Part shown: piece after piece, positions 20,801 through 35,800 of the stretch
How the letters are laid out: each line of letters begins with the position of its first letter
How positions within the stretch are numbered: position 1 is the first letter of the stretch
Assembly: GCA_007922225.1 (NCBI GenBank)
Contig: ML679972.1
Coordinates: forward strand, 38,300,340 to 38,364,339
DNA: 64,000 nucleotides
Direction of reading: 5' to 3'
DNA from: Emydura subglobosa
Lineage: Eukaryota; Chordata; Testudines; Chelidae
Program-made: the position numbers and the translations under genes
The notes under the pieces: model-generated
Told to the model about the DNA's origin: nothing
Database searches by the model: none
What the model saw: the letters and a program-made list of their open reading frames with translations, nothing else

Positions 20801-23800
20801 GTTTTTCTTTTCTGCCTCCCAGGAAACCCAGGACAAGAGCACATTGGAGTCGGTAAGAGCCAGATTTTGTAAATTGTATCAATTTGTAGAAGTGGAAGGA
20901 AGCGTTGAGTGCATGGCTGACCCCTGCAGATGGTTGCTAGAGGGTCACACCCTCCATTCCTTATGTAAGATGAGCTGTAAGCCCAAGGAGAGCAGAATAT
21001 TATACTGGTGCCTGTGATGTGTAGGCAGCAGCAGGGGGCGCCAGAGAGATTCCCACGCCTGCTGCATCAGACAGCCACTATAGGTCTCTGACTTTGTTCT
21101 CATTTAGAGCAGTGAAATTAGGCTTTTCTGGTTTTCCGATTCTCCACAAATTCAATAGGGCTCTGCCTCTTGATGGCTAAATGCTGTGCAGGGACTGCTT
21201 TGCTCATCTGCTCAGAATCCTAAAGGTCACACTTAATAGTCACAGAAACTGACACGGGTTTTTAAACTATGAAATTAAACATGCACCTATCATTAGATTT
21301 CTTGCTAGCTATCTGAATAGATCTGATGTGTTGGCTGAGTTGTGTGGCAGAAAACTGCAGGTGATCAGCTGTGCTAGAGGCTTCGTTTTTAGGACTCTGT
21401 AGGGCCTGTTTGATCTGTGGCCTCTAGTTTTGGCCTCTCCCTGCTTTTAGCATGAACGTGCTGTTAGCAGAAAGTCTCATACATTACAAGCCCTGTCAGG
21501 AGCATGTGGAGGTCTCCTGAGAAATCTTCCTTTACTGTTTTTCCTAGGAAGGATGGAGGTTGGGGCAACAGGATGAGGCGTAAACTGGTTGCTTTGAGAG
21601 GCAGACAGGCCATGGGGGTTAGGGCCCTGGACTTCCTGTGTGACCCTGAGCCTCAGTTCTCCACCTATAAACTGAAGACCATACGTCTTTTATTTTTTCC
21701 CCACCTTTGTCTGTCTTTAGGTTTTAAGCTCTCTCGTGTGACCTGTGTCTTATTCTCTGTCCTAGGGCAATGGGGCTCCGATTTTCATTGTGACCTCTGG
21801 GCATTACAGCAGTTCAACTCACTGATCTTCAGAGCTTTAAAGAAAAGAGGGGTTATCAGCATTTGGAGCTGGTGGAAGGTGTCTAGTGGAAGGGTTCCAT
21901 TCCCAGCTCTGGGAGTGGAAGCATGGTGTAGTTGTTGGAACTGGGTGGCCTGAAGTCCGAGTTCTGTTCCCAGGTCTTACCACTGAATAGCTGTGTGACA
22001 CTGGGCAAATCACCTTTCCGTGCCTCCGTTTCTGAATCTCTGAAAGGGCTGATACCACCTCCCCCTAGCAGAGGCTGACGATACTTTGAGGTTCGTGGTT
22101 GAAAAATGCAATGGAAATGAATGCTGTATTACAGTGTGTGGGATATGAGCTGTTGAGAAGACCCTGTAAGACCCAGGGGCAAATGAGCAATGAACCACGA
22201 AGGATATGATAAAACTCAGGCCTTGGAATCCATTTGATATATATTAGACTCCTTTTTAGTCCTGGATCTATCTGAGACTCACCCCTCCTCGCGATACACT
22301 AATCTGCTCCCCCCGCTTCCCGGCACAGTTCCCTGATTACCAAACACTACGGACCCGAGGGAGGGAAATACGGCACCAGCTGAATTCCCTGTACCAGGCG
22401 GAGATGGAACTGGATGAGAAGTACTATCTGAAGGCTCTGTGGCTGCCTAACTGGACACACCCTGATGTGGTAAGGAGGGGCTGCTGTGTCATGGGACAGA
22501 GGGTTGCTATACGTGCGAGCAGAGTCAATCAACATGGGGAGGTCTAAAATTAAAGTTGATAGGAAACCATATAAATACAGAAGAGATCTAGGTAAACCTA
22601 GGTGCCTGTATATGGATTGAGTCACCCAGGCTTTATATATCGATATGGAACTTTCACCTTATTTCAATCAAGTCTGTCCCTTAGCTTTGACTTAAACAAC
22701 GGCTCATGTGTATGAGAGGGTGCAGAGAAGAGCCACAGGAAGGATTCAAGGCTAGAAGAAATGCCTGACAGTGAGAGACTGAAGGAGCCCAATCTGTTCA
22801 GTGTATCAAAGAGAAGATTGAGAGGTGACTTGATTATAGCGTATAAAATTACAGTGTATAAATACCTTCACGGGGAGAAAAGAGCAGGTGTGAGAAGATT
22901 CCTTAATCTAGTTGAGAAAGGCAGAACTAGAACCAATGGCTGGAAGTTAAAGCCAGACAAAGTCCAGCTAGAAAGAAGGCACCAATGAACAGTGCTGGTG
23001 ATTCACCTGCTCTCTGTCTCTTGATGTCTTCAAATCTAGGCCTGGTCTACAGTGCCGCGCCGGGTTGACGGGAGATACCAAGCTACGTACTGTAGAATGC
23101 GTTCTCTCCCGTCGACTTACTTATGCTCCCTTACCACAGCGTCTTCACTTTGCTGCACCAAAGGGAAATGCCCTCTGGTCAACGCAGCGTTACTCTTTTC
23201 TGAGGGGTGGAGTTACTGTGTCAAATGGAGAGCATTTCTGGGATTGATTGAGCGAGTTTCCAGTGGCCGCTCAATTGATCCTGCTGCATTGATCTGTGGA
23301 GCCTGACGCAGCAGAATCAGTGTAGACGTACCCCTAGACTGGATACCTTTCTGGAAGACGTGTTAACCAGGCGTAAGTGCTTGGACTCAAAACAGGGCTG
23401 ACTGGGTGAAAATCTACACCATGTTCTACAGGAGGTCAGACTAGATGTTCTAATGATCCCTTGCCCTGGCTTTAAAACCTTATTGATCTTATCTGTCAAT
23501 CAATCCATCTGTCCATCCGACGTGTGTACGCATATACACACACCACACACCCACTAAGGGGAGTGTTGCATACAGTGATGCTTACAATAAATACCCTGGC
23601 CTGATTTTTTCCTAAAGGCGTGGTGTAGCTGCAGCTCTAACCACTAGACACCACTCCCCTTCCAGCTAGATATATTGATTTGGGCTCTGTTCCCCACCCT
23701 GGTAACCCAATCGCATCTCCTCCACCCCCTCATAGACACAGGAGATGCAAGGGGGTGGATTAGGGGGCCTGGATGTGGTTAGTGCCAGAAGCCAGGAGGA

Positions 23801-26800
23801 GGAGATGACAGGGTGGATGTCTCCACGATTGCCCTGTTTTATATGCTCTCCCGAAGTTCTGGTACTGGCTTCTGCTGGAGACAGGATATTGGGCTACATG
23901 AACCATCGATCTGACCCAATGTGGCTGTTCTTATGGTTTTACAGAACCTAGCTAGTCATACTTATGACTTGTCTACTGTGGAAAGGATGTTTTGGGTCTA
24001 ATTATACAGGTATAAGCGACCCAAAGGCGTGTGCCCACACTGCCTTGCTAACCCAGCTTCAGTGGTGTGTAGCAGCACTGTACTTTTTCAAACACAGGGG
24101 CACTGCATTCTGGGTAAGCATCCCAGCATGCAGTGTTCCACTGCTGCACACTCTGCATTGCAGAATTTTTCTTGCGCTGCCATTGGAATTGTGGGACTTC
24201 GGGTTGAACTTGCAAACTCCCATGATTCCCTTCCTGGTGCCCTGTGATTCATGTAGTCTCTGCCTGGTGCCGTGTCCCGTGGCAGGGTCAGAAAGAGACA
24301 TGCACCAATTGGTGTAATTATGGGGTTTATCCACTTTGGTTTTTGAGTGCGTTTCCCATGTGTCTTTTGACCCTTTGTGGTGATCCTGTGTGAGCTTTGA
24401 CCTTTCCTTCCTCCAGCCCATCGGAGATGAGAGCCAAGCGAGGGTGATGGAGGTCGTGGGAGAGAAACCAGGTAGGAAGCAGATTCTCAGAGAGGGGTTT
24501 CAGGCCCTGGGTGTGGGCAAGGCTTGCTTGGGCCAGCTGCAAAGCCTATCTGCAGCTGGTATTTCTGATCCCACCTTCCCCCAGATGGGGGAATCTGGCC
24601 CCCCGGTTAGCCTTGGTTGTGACCTAAAATATAATTGCCATCAAACCCAAGGAGAAGAAAATGGGAGTTGTGGGCTGAATGCAATAGAAACCCTGATCGG
24701 TCAGGTGGATACCTGCATATAGGAGCTGAGACGTTGAAGTCAGTGGAAAGATGCTCATTGATTTCAACGGGCAACAGGTCAAAGGATGCTCAGGCCCTGC
24801 TCGCCTTCTCTAAAGCTGTCTTGGAGATGGGAACAAATACTGGAGAGAAGGGGATAGACTGGCCTTGACCCTGTGAGCCCCAGGGAACTCTGGGAGCAGC
24901 AACTTACAGGCAGAGAGAGCCTGGGGATGGGGATCTTGTTGCTAGCTCAGTGGGTTTCTGTAGGTCTTTGGCAACAGTGTGTGGGGGGGATGGGGCGGAG
25001 GGGGGGGAGCTAAGCTGTAGGGTGGGAGCAATCGTGTCATCCTTGAGAGGGGAGAATGCTGGTAGTCGGAGGGCATGGTCACTTGCGCATCAGCTAACGG
25101 GAGTGTCAGGACTCCTGGGTTCCATCCCAGGCTCTGGGAGGAGAGTGGGATCTAGTGGTTAGAGTGGGGAGGGGAGGAATGTCAGTCAGGACTTGTGGGT
25201 TCTATTCTCAACTCTGGGAGGGGTGTGCGATTTTATGGGTTAGTAGAGCAAGAGGACCAGAAGCCAGGACTCCTGGGTCCTGTCCCGCAGTTGAGAAACA
25301 AAATAATTTTGACAGCATCTTCCACATACTCCCAGCTCTGTCACTGACTTTCTTTGTGACCTTGAGCAAGCCACTTCCCTGCTCTGTGCCTCAGTTTCCC
25401 CAACTGTAAGAGAGGTAACACTTGCCCACTCTACCAGGTGGCTTGCCCAACTGCAAAGTGTTTTTAGCTCTCCGGATCCTGCACAGTAGGTAAACCTGCT
25501 GAGAACGGTGCACATTGAGTTCTGGGTGGAAGAGTCCCCTAGAGCCGTGATGTGTCTTCTGGAATCACGTTGTGACTTTAACCCTTTGTTTCCCCTCCCC
25601 TTCATTTTAGCTTTTGATTTCAAAGTGAAGGGGCATCAGGAGATTGGGGAAGACCTGGATATTGTCAGACAAAGGTAAGACGGGGGACAAAGAGTTTGTT
25701 AGTGGGGCTACGTTACACTGAAATACGGATAGAAATCGGATATCAAGGCCTGCCTGATACCTAGACTTAACCATCCTGGCTCTATTCCCTCCATGTTCAA
25801 TGGTACAGAGTTCCTTTTAATTAGGCAGAGAGCAAAGCCAGGAAAATGATCTTGATGCATCTTTGCCCCCTTTCTCCATTTCCCCCTATTTCGGGGACAT
25901 CTGCAGATGAATTAATATCCCCCCCAGCAATTTAAGATGCACTACCGTACAGGGAGTTAAGGAGGAGTGGGGGGAAGGGAATATGTAGGGATGGTAAGTA
26001 AAATTACCAGCAGTTACAGGTTGGAATAGGATGCTTTTCGCCCGTAAGTGTTGCCGGTTTGAATCTGGTCTGGGTCAACAGTGGCCACAGACTGTGCTGG
26101 CAGTGGTTTGGTGGAACGAATTCATGCTTCTCAGCCCACCGTTTGCACTCAAAAACCACCGTCACTGCTGGCCCCATATGTTGAAAGGCTGCACGGACCC
26201 TGTACCTTGTATATCACCACTGTAATTGGCACTGGTGCGACTGCTCCTGGAATCTTGTGTCCAGTTCTGTGGCCCACGGTTCAAAATTGGTCAGAGGTCA
26301 GAAAGGAGCCACAAAATTATTACAGGGCTAGAAAACCTGCCTTAGAGAGATCGAGCTCTATGAGTTGATTTGTTTAGCTTAACAAAGAGAAGATTCTGGG
26401 GAGACTTGAGCACAGTCTCTTAGTGCCATGTGTACATGGTGATCAGAAATTTGACATGAGGGCCCTTCAGTCTAGCAGACAAAGGATTAACAAGATCCAT
26501 TGATTGGAAGTTTGAAGCTGTACAAATTAACTAGAAATAAGGTGCAACGCCTCAGGGCTGCTCTAACTCATGCTTCACCACCTATGGGGTTCTGGGGGGC
26601 AGAGAATAGCCACAGTGCAGTATGCCCCGGCCATGCCTCCAATCCACCCCCTATTCTGGGGGCTGTGAGCTGGGCCCTTTGTCAGTTTCACACAACCTGC
26701 AGAGACTGCTGGGCAGGGTGGATTCTCAGAGGGCCGTCTCCATCCTCCGTAAGACCCCTTTACACTGCCAGAGGGTCCTGAATATAACTGAGCATCAGCC

Positions 26801-29800
26801 CCTTTGGAGCATAAAGTGCCGTGACTTGCCGGGCCCCTCTCCAGCATTTATACACTCCCGTCACTGGTGGAGGGTCAGATCTGGAGAGGCGACTCTAGAC
26901 TGAGGGCGAAGAGAGGGCTGCATCTTGCTATCCCATTGGTGAGCCAACAGTTGGAGGTGGCTGGCTGTTGCGCCTGCCCTTGGGGAAGTCCTGGCAACAA
27001 CCTGGGGGATGAGGAGGGGGGAATCTGCTCTCCTGATCTCTGGCTGGGCTAGATGGTTGGGAGGTTTTAATTTTCTGCCTCTTGCAGGCAGCAGGTTGGA
27101 AGGGAGGGGTGGATGTTAAGGAGCAGCTTGGTATGTCAGTTTCACAGCCATGGCTGCGACTTGCTTGGTTCTTAAACCTCTTGTGTCCTTTGGGGTCTTT
27201 GAAACGCAGGTGATGGAGTCGAGAGGCTCCAGATAGCACCGGCAAGGAACAAGGTATCTCCTTGCGCCGGTCTCTTACAGCGTGAAATAATAAGAAAGGT
27301 GTTGTGGCCTATGGGCCGAGGCGCTAGAATGGGAATTTGGACACCTGGGTTCTATTCCCGTCTCCGCCATTGACATGCTGGGGAACCTTGGGCATGTCAC
27401 AGCCCTGCTCCATGCCTCCGTTTCCCCCGTCTGATCCTGGCCTCAGCCTGTGAGCTCTTTGAGGCAGGCACTGTCTCTGCAGTGCCTGGATTTCAGTGGG
27501 GCTACTGTAAGATGCCTAATCAGGGGGAGCTGAGGATTGATTGGCCGGGGACCTGTCTTCTGATTGTGCTGAGTAGTTAACCTCAGACTTGCGGGTGCTG
27601 AGGACCTGTGAAAATCAGGGCCTGGGCTTCTGTCTACCTGGGCAGTCCTGGGGGAGAAGAGAGGAGAACCTTTGTCCAGGCAAGATGACTGATGGCCTGG
27701 CTCGTAGCCCAGACTGGGGCTTGGTTGAATCTAAGGGCTTGTCTGCATGGGCAAATAGAGGGGCTGGACTGCAGCAGAGTAATTATACCACTCTAGCTGT
27801 GCTGGGCAATGTCCCCTTGTCGACAAGTCCGGAGTTTGGGTAGAAACTAGTGGGTGGAGAAGCTCAAAGCTAAGTCCATGGGCAGGGAGAGATGTCAATT
27901 GCTGGGTCAGATGTCTCCTGACCCCATTAGCTTAATAGGCTCGTGGTTTAGAGCCTGACCCAAGGGGCACTGAAGTCCGTGGAAGATGTCCGTTGGTTTC
28001 AGTGGCTGTTGGATCAGCCCTGCACCTGGGGGGAGGGTCTCTTTAAAACAGCCGAGCCAAGGCGGCCCCCAGAAGCTGTTGATCACTCATAAATATTGCC
28101 CATCTGCCTGCCGTCAGGCAGATATGCCCTGAATCTTCAGCGCGTCATGTGGGGAGAGCCATCAACATGCTCTGGCAGCATGGCAGATGGTTGCTGGAGG
28201 AGCAAGCTGCTGCTGCGTAGGCAGGAGTGCTGCAGCCCTCGGGAGAGCTGGGCTGGAAAGGAAGCAACCATCGCCCAGACCCGCATCCTCGACCAGCTAC
28301 AAACTGACAAAGCAGCTGAGGAGCTGGCACTTGAATGCCCGAGCATAACCCACTGGGCCGTGTCTGCAGGGGACATGAGTCTGTTAAGAGCCAGCTCGGG
28401 CAGCCTGGCTCTTTACCTCAGGCTATAGCAGCTCGGGATTTCAGCTCCGGCGGTGCCTGATGCCATCCCTGGGGCGTCTCCCAAAATGGCAGCTGTCGCA
28501 CACGATTATTTGGAGCCTATCTCTGGCCTTTCTGGTGGTTAACACAGTTAGCCATGTGATCTGATCCTGCTAGGCTGGAGCACACAGCTACCAGCTGACA
28601 GGGTGACATGGGCCACATTAGACATGTTCCTGGAAGATCCTAGGTCTGAATTATAAAGAGGAAGCGGGGGCTAGTGATTAGAGTACAGGAGTCCTGAGCC
28701 AGGGCTCCTGAGTTCTCTACCTGGCTCTGGGAGGGGAGTGATGTCTAGTGGTTAGAGTGGGGGGGAGGGGGTGAGGAGGACGTGGGGGCAGGATTCCTGG
28801 GTCTTATTTGACTCTGATACTGCCCTGCCGTGTGAGTTGGGGGCAAGTCCCTTCATCCATCTCTCTCTCTCCGTTCCCTCCTCTCTGTGAAATGGCAAAG
28901 ATCTTGAACTTCACAATTATGAATCAGCCCTTCTAAAATTCCCACCCTTGATAGGCTGGGACATCTTATTCTCGCCTCGTCACAGGTGGGGAAACTGAAG
29001 CACAGAGCGATGAAGTGAACTGAGGGGTTCAGAAGCTGGACCTAGAATAGAACCCAGGAGTCCTGATGCCCAGCCCCCTCTACTCTAACCACATCAAAAG
29101 GGGGACCTGCTCGGTCCTATGGGCACTGTCTGATGGGCATGTTGCTCTTCTAGCTAGTACATCAGGTGACACAAAAGCAATCAGCCATCTGCTGTTCCTG
29201 GAAGCCTCTGGGACCATGAGTTGCCGATCAGCTGTCGCACTCTTAGCACCCATTAGCTGATTGCTAACGCCCCTGGCCCCCTGCAGAATGAAGGGGCTAT
29301 AAATGTTGTATGGGCTGCCCTTTCTCCTCCCTGTTGTTTGGACACGGGCCTCGGGCACTTTCCGACATCAGGTGCGCCTCCCCCGCTCCCCTCAGGTCGG
29401 GGGGATTGCCCGTCATGGAAAAAGCCTCCTCTCTCCGCATCCATGCGGGCTGCACATGTGCGTCACAGGGCCGGCATGCGTGTCATTGCGCATTCTGGCT
29501 TCGTGAGTCGGTTGAAACCATCTGGCTTGGTCAATTTCTCTCCCTCTTCACCTGGCCGTGACTACAGCAACGCTGGAGTCAATCTGGAGTGATTCCACTG
29601 ACACCTCTGGAACTGAGAAGTGGGTGGGGGAGTGCAGAGCAGAACCCATGAGTCCAGATTCCCTGTGTCCGTCTGTCCGTCCGTGTCCCCCGCCGCTCCA
29701 TCCCCTGCCGTGGAGCTATGGCTGTTTCACACCAGCCGCGAATCTGGCCTTTTCTCCATTACACACGACGATAGCTATTTGCATCTAAATTCCCTTGTCC

Positions 29801-32800
29801 ATCCCTCTAATATCTTCATACATTCCAAGGCCAGAGGGCACCAACCACTGCAATCATGTTGTCTGACTCCCCCTGTATAACCCAGGCTGGAGAACTGCCC
29901 CCAAATCATTCCCAGGGCAGATCTTTTTGAAAAATATCCACTCTTGATTTAAAAACTGTCGGTGACGGAGAATCCACCACGAAACTTGGTCAGTTCTAAT
30001 GGTTAATTACCCGCACTGTTAAATTGATGCCTTATTTCCAATCTGAATTTGTCTCGCTTCAACTTCCAGCTATTACATCATGTTATTAGACCTTTCTCTG
30101 CTAGATTGTTATTAAATATTTGTTCCCCGTGTAGGTACTTCCAGACTGTGATTAAGCCATCTTTTAACCTTCTTTTTGTTAAGCCATTTAGATTGTCTAT
30201 CACTGTAAGGCAGGTTTTCCAATCCTTTAATCGTTCTCGTGGCTCTTCTCTGAACACCCTCCAATTTAGCAATGTCCTTGAGTTGTGATTGAATATCTGA
30301 AGCTCTTCACGACCCCGCTGTGAGGTAGGGCAGTGCTATTACACAGCTGGGGAAACTGAGGCACAGACACTAAGCGACTTGGCCACTGTCACACAGGGAG
30401 CCACCGGCAGAGCTGGGTTCCAGGTGAGTGTCCTACCACCTGCACCATCCTTCCAGTAGCAGGTGGTAGCTTCCTATGCTATGTTGCCAAGTGGAAATTG
30501 TCTCTCTTCCTTTCTTTCCCCACCCAGGCGTCTCTCTCACATCTCAGGCCACCGCTCCTATTATCTGCGTGGGGCTGGAGCAATGCTCCAGCACGCCCTG
30601 GTGCAGTTCACCATCAGCAAGTTGATAAAACAGGTACAGCCAGCTGGGCTTCCCGTGCGATGTGGGGGCAGCATGATCTAATGGTTAGTGCGGGGTGCAA
30701 GGCGTCGGGGCTGCTGGGCTCTATCCCCAGCTTTGGGAGCAGAGTGGGGTATGGTGGCTGGAATGGGACGGGGCTGGGAGTCAGGACTCCTGGGTTCTGG
30801 AAGGGGAGTGGGATGTAGGGCTTAGAGCAGGGTGGGGTGGGGAGGTAGGGCTTCTGGGTGCTATTCCCTGGCTCAGGGAGGGGGGAGTGGAATCTAGTGG
30901 TTAGAACGGCGAGCCAGGATGCCTGGGTTCTATTCTTGGCTGTGGAAGAGGAATGGTGTTCAGGGTGGGGCCAGAAGCCTGGACACCTGGGCCCTATTTC
31001 CAACCCCAAAGGAGAGTGGGGTCTAGTTGTTAGAGCAGTGGGGGAGGGAGGAATGTAGGGGGGAGTCCAGACTCCTGGGTTCTGTTCCAGACTTTGTCAC
31101 TGACTAGCCCCTCTTAGAGGGGGAGCCAAGGATTTGGTTCATTCGTAGGCTTTTGAGGCTTTCACCTCTGAGTTGCTGGTCCGTGCCTAGCTGGCATCGT
31201 TGGTAGCTATAAAGCTGAGGCCGGTGGATAGACCCTGTGTCCTGCGTTTGCTCAGTCTCAGTCCAGCTCCTGGTGCCCACAGCACCAACTCCCTGCCCCC
31301 AAATTCAACCCCCTCGTCGGCAGGACCGATTGGTGCTATGCAGCCCAACTCCCTTGTCCCCTGGAGCCCGTGCAGGCCAGTCTGGGAGAAGGGGCAGTCG
31401 CCCTGAGTCCGCTGCTGAGCGCTGGCCTGTAGGATCATGTCCTTTCTCTCTCCCTGTCTAGGGCTTCATTCCGATGACCGTTCCCGACCTCTTGCGAGGA
31501 GCCGTGTTTGTAAGTGCCCTGGAGACAGAGCCCTGGCCCTCCCTGCCCAGGACCCTGATATCTCGGCCCCCCAACCCTGCTGGCCCCAGAGTCCTTGGCA
31601 CTAGGGTCTTTCAGAGGCCGGCTGTCTCAGTGCTGCATTCTCAGCACTACCAGTGGTTTGATGGCTGGTCCCCAGCTTCTGGCATCCCAGTGACACTGGC
31701 TCCCAACCCCTCCCTCCCCACACGCATTCCCAGCAATGCCAGTTCCCCAGGTCCCCCGCTGCCCCTAGCTCCCAGGCACCCGCCCCCAGCTCTACATTCA
31801 GAACGGCAGCTGACCCGACTCCCCCAAGCCCTGTATTCCCAGCGCCACCCATTCTCCACCAGCTTACTCCTCCCTGTGTTACTGGGACTCCCTGGGGGCT
31901 GCCTGCCCAGCTCCTGGCCCTTTATGTTCTCCCTTCCTTCCCCATTTTCCCCCCAGTAGCAGGGCCATGGAGAGAGGCCAGCCCCCTCTCAAACTGCAAA
32001 TGGGGGGCCCTGGGAGGGAGGGCAGGTGCGATTCTGGATGAGCCACAGAGCTCATGGGGGGAGCTGCAGAGGAGAAGGCCCTTGCGGGCCTCTGCCAGAG
32101 AGCTGGGCTCCGCGGAGATAACCAGGGTTCTGCCAACTCTGCCCTTCAGGAAGGCTGTGGTATGCAGCCCAACGCCATCCCCTCCCCGGTGTACAACATA
32201 GACCCGTCCCGCTTCGAGGACCTGTGCCTGGCTGGCACCTCCGAGGTCGGCATCGCAGGTGAGGCAGGGACCGGTAGGCTGTGTCCTTCTTCTGCTTCCC
32301 GGGGCGAAACCAAAACGCGCTCTGCCTCAGAGGTGGCTTGCTGTCAGCAGCGCTGGCGGGGATGTGACAGATGGGCCTGGGTCAATGTAAGATGAGGTTG
32401 GTCTCACCCCACGCCCTTGGGGAAGCCAGGCCCCTGGATTGGTGTCTGATCTCTTACAGTCCCTGCGTTCACTGCACCTCCAGTCCCCACACCAGTGACT
32501 GGGTGCATTAAAGGGCCTGGCTGCTGGCAGCCAGGGTGCAATCACAGCACACCCAGCCCTGCACTGGGGCTGTGTGTAAACAGGAAAAGGAAGCAGAGCA
32601 AAAGAGAGAAGGGACCAAGGCCTGGGAAAATTGAGTTTCAGGTTGTAAGTTTGGAGGCTCTGAGGTCAGGCCCTTAGCAACTGGGCTAAGCAGCTTCTTC
32701 CCCGAGTGCCTCAAATGCTACGGGAGCTGGGAACGCTGCTGGCTGGGGTTGCTTTGGAGGCTGTAAAAAGGACACTTTTTCGTTTTAACTGGCCCCTTGT

Positions 32801-35800
32801 GGGATCCCCGTCCTCCTCCCTGCTTAGATCTCAGGCTTCCAGCCAGCACCTTCTTCGGCACGGGATTCCACCATCCTCTCCCTCCAGGCAGAGGGTTTTG
32901 CGTAGGTCTGCGCTGGAGCTGGGAGATGTAGTTCCCAGCTCGGGTGGGTATACCCGCGCTAGCGGTGTGACCTGTCTTTTCCAAGACCCCAGGCATGTGC
33001 TCCTTCTAGCATGGATGCCGCTGTGCCTATGCTCTTTATTTTCACACGCTAGCTCGACTGGTGTGAGCACCGCTGTTTTCGACGACCGCGCGCCTAGGCA
33101 GCGGAGGTCTGTAGCTCCAAGTGGCCATGCCTGCACTGTATGGCTTTATTCCAGGCATCTCCAAGATCCACAGGCTTATCACTGCTCTGATGTGGCCAGG
33201 GTAATAGTGGGTGACTGCTGCCAGTCCGCCCGGCTGGCAATGCTGGGGCTGACCCCCTCCTGCCGGGGCGGGTTCTATGACAAGGTGGCGAGCGGACGAA
33301 TGCTGTCCTGTTTGTGTCCGGTTCCTCCAGGGTGCGATAGACTTGGTGGGTTTTCTTCAGTAGATGGTGGACAGCCTGGGAATTATGAAGTCGGGCCTAA
33401 AGCGTGGCCCAGTGTTTGGCTGGGTCCCTCTGCCTGTGCTGGGAATTACACCCCGAGCTCCGGTGTAGACGTAGCCCTCAGGCAGCAAACTCCTGCCCTT
33501 CGCCGCGCTCTCCGCCTGCACGCTGCACCTGCTGGTTTGTTCTCTCGGGGCGGCAGGGTTAGCCGGCGGCCAGCCACGTACTGTTTATTCAGAACAAAAG
33601 CGTTCCAGAGAGAACAGATCTGAAAAAGGGAAAGAAAAAAAAAAAACAATAAAGCGCAAACGGTCACCCATCTTCTAACTGGCAGGTCTCAAAGGCCTCC
33701 GAGTGCCCAGCAGGGCCTGTCTCTTGGATGGAACATGAGTGACCCTCTGTCCTGGGTCAGGGCTGACACTTCATGCTTTCCCAGCCCAGTGTGTGCCAGG
33801 GCCTTTCAACCAGGTTAAGCCAGCCTGTGCTGGTCCCCACAGTGTGGGGGATGGGAGTGGAGAAAGTCCATTGTTCCAGTGTTTGGGGGTTTCATTCATT
33901 CTCCCCCCCCCCCAACTCCATTGTCTTTGGATCCTATAGCACTATAGGGGTGGGGTGGGGTGTGGTGGTGCTTGCTGTCATTGCTGCGGTACCCATTAGA
34001 AGGGCTTAGCATGCCTGGCATACGGAGGCTGCCAGTCCATCACCCTCTTCCATGCCCTTCGTGGCAGCTGTTGTCTCACTGAAATTCTCCCCCGGCTTCC
34101 CCCTTTTCCAGGCTACTTCATGGATCATGCCGTGAATTTGAAGGACATGCCAATCAGGTAATAACCTCCTCTCCCAGCCCTGGTCTTTTTGTTTTTTCAC
34201 AATCGGCTTTTCCCTGCCTGATCTCTCTGCTCCCCTCCCAGCTCCTGCCCTGTTCCTGGCCCCTCCGGGCAATCCCACCTCGCTTGGCACAAGAGCCTTC
34301 CCCCCCGCAGCTCTTGCCATCCCGGGCACGTGCCCTGGGATGATATAGCTGAGGTTAGTCCTGCTTTGAGCAGGGGGTTGAACTAGATGACCTCCTGAGG
34401 TCCCTTCCAACTCTAATATTCTATGATTTCACCCACCCTGGTGGCCCTCTGTCTCATCCGCAATCTCACCTGCCCTCCCTGCCTTGTTCCACTTCATTTC
34501 TCTGGCTCTCCGGTGTCGCTTATTCCCTGGCAGGGGGTTGGGGACACTGTGCAAAGTAAAGTCCTGTTTTTCACAAGGGGGGGGGATAGAACCCAGGAGT
34601 CCTGACTCCCAACACCCTACACTCCACACCCTGCCCCGAGACCTCACTCCCATGGAGTCTTGGGTTCTGTTCCCGGCTCGGTGGGTGACACTGGACAAAG
34701 TCGTACCTCTGTGCCTCAGTTTCCCCACTCTGCCCAAAGGGGTTAATGATGCTTTCCCCCATGGCAGCTGCGGGGTTTCATTCCTCCACCCACCCCTGCA
34801 GAGGGCTGGCTCAGTGGGTTAATTTCATGGCCTGTCCTGTCCATTTCCCCATTGCCAGAACCGTGTGTTCCAGCACGTGCTACAGGACCGAGACAGACAC
34901 CGGCAAGGAGCCCTGGGGACTCTACAGAGTCCATCAGTTCACCAAGGTAGGGGTGTCGTTTGTTCTCTCTGAGAGAGTGGGAATTGGAGCTTAGAACCCA
35001 GGAGCCCAGGCTCCCAGCCCCCCGGCTCTAACCACTAGACCCCACTCCCCTTCCAGAGCTGGGGATACAACCCAGGAGTCCTGGCTCCCAGCCTCCTTGG
35101 CTCGAACCACGAGACCCCTCACCAAGAGCCGGGGCCACCTTCCCTCTGCTGATTGGGGTGGGGGGCGGGGATGAGCAGGAAGTCGCTTAGTTTCCATGTC
35201 GGATGCCCCTCGTGGCTGCTCCAGGTGCTGGCTGCAGGGGGTATCTGCGTTGGCGACTGGGACCCTCCATGGCACCCAAGCTGCTGACCCAATGGGGGAC
35301 GGAGTGCCGGCACCTCCCCCCCCCCGGGTCTGGGTCAGAACCAACACCCTCTGGGCCAGCCAATCCCCACCAGCCTGGCTTTGAGGAAGGCATCTTCAGC
35401 CCAGGCCAGGAGGGTCCCGTGACGGGGATCCCAACCCCAGGAGGTGCCTGTGTGATTTTTGGGGTGGGGGACAGGGTCGATGCAGGCTGAGGACTCCCCT
35501 CCCCAATAAAGGGCTCGTAGGATGATGTCAGGAGCAGTGCCTGGTACCGGGCGGGGTGGAAGCGGTTCCTCCCGCCTGATGCGCCTGTCTCCCTCCCCCA
35601 CAGGTGGAGATGTTCGGGGTGACAGCGGCGGAGAGCGGGGAGGAAAGCGCTGCCCTGCTGGAGGAGTTCCTTGCCCTGCAGAAGGAGATCTTCTCTGAGC
35701 TGGGGCTGCACTTCAAGTGAGGGGGAGGGGCCGGGTGTTCTGCATGTCCTTGTCCGAACGGGGGCAGGGAGGGCAACTACGGGCCAGGGATGTACCCCCA

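Noticed and set aside
32706..33623. 305-residue open frame in SARS2 intron 9
   Set aside because: Longest non-gene frame on the + strand, but its composition is random-like, no domain is visible, it covers a MITE-like block, and it lies inside an intron of an intact gene.
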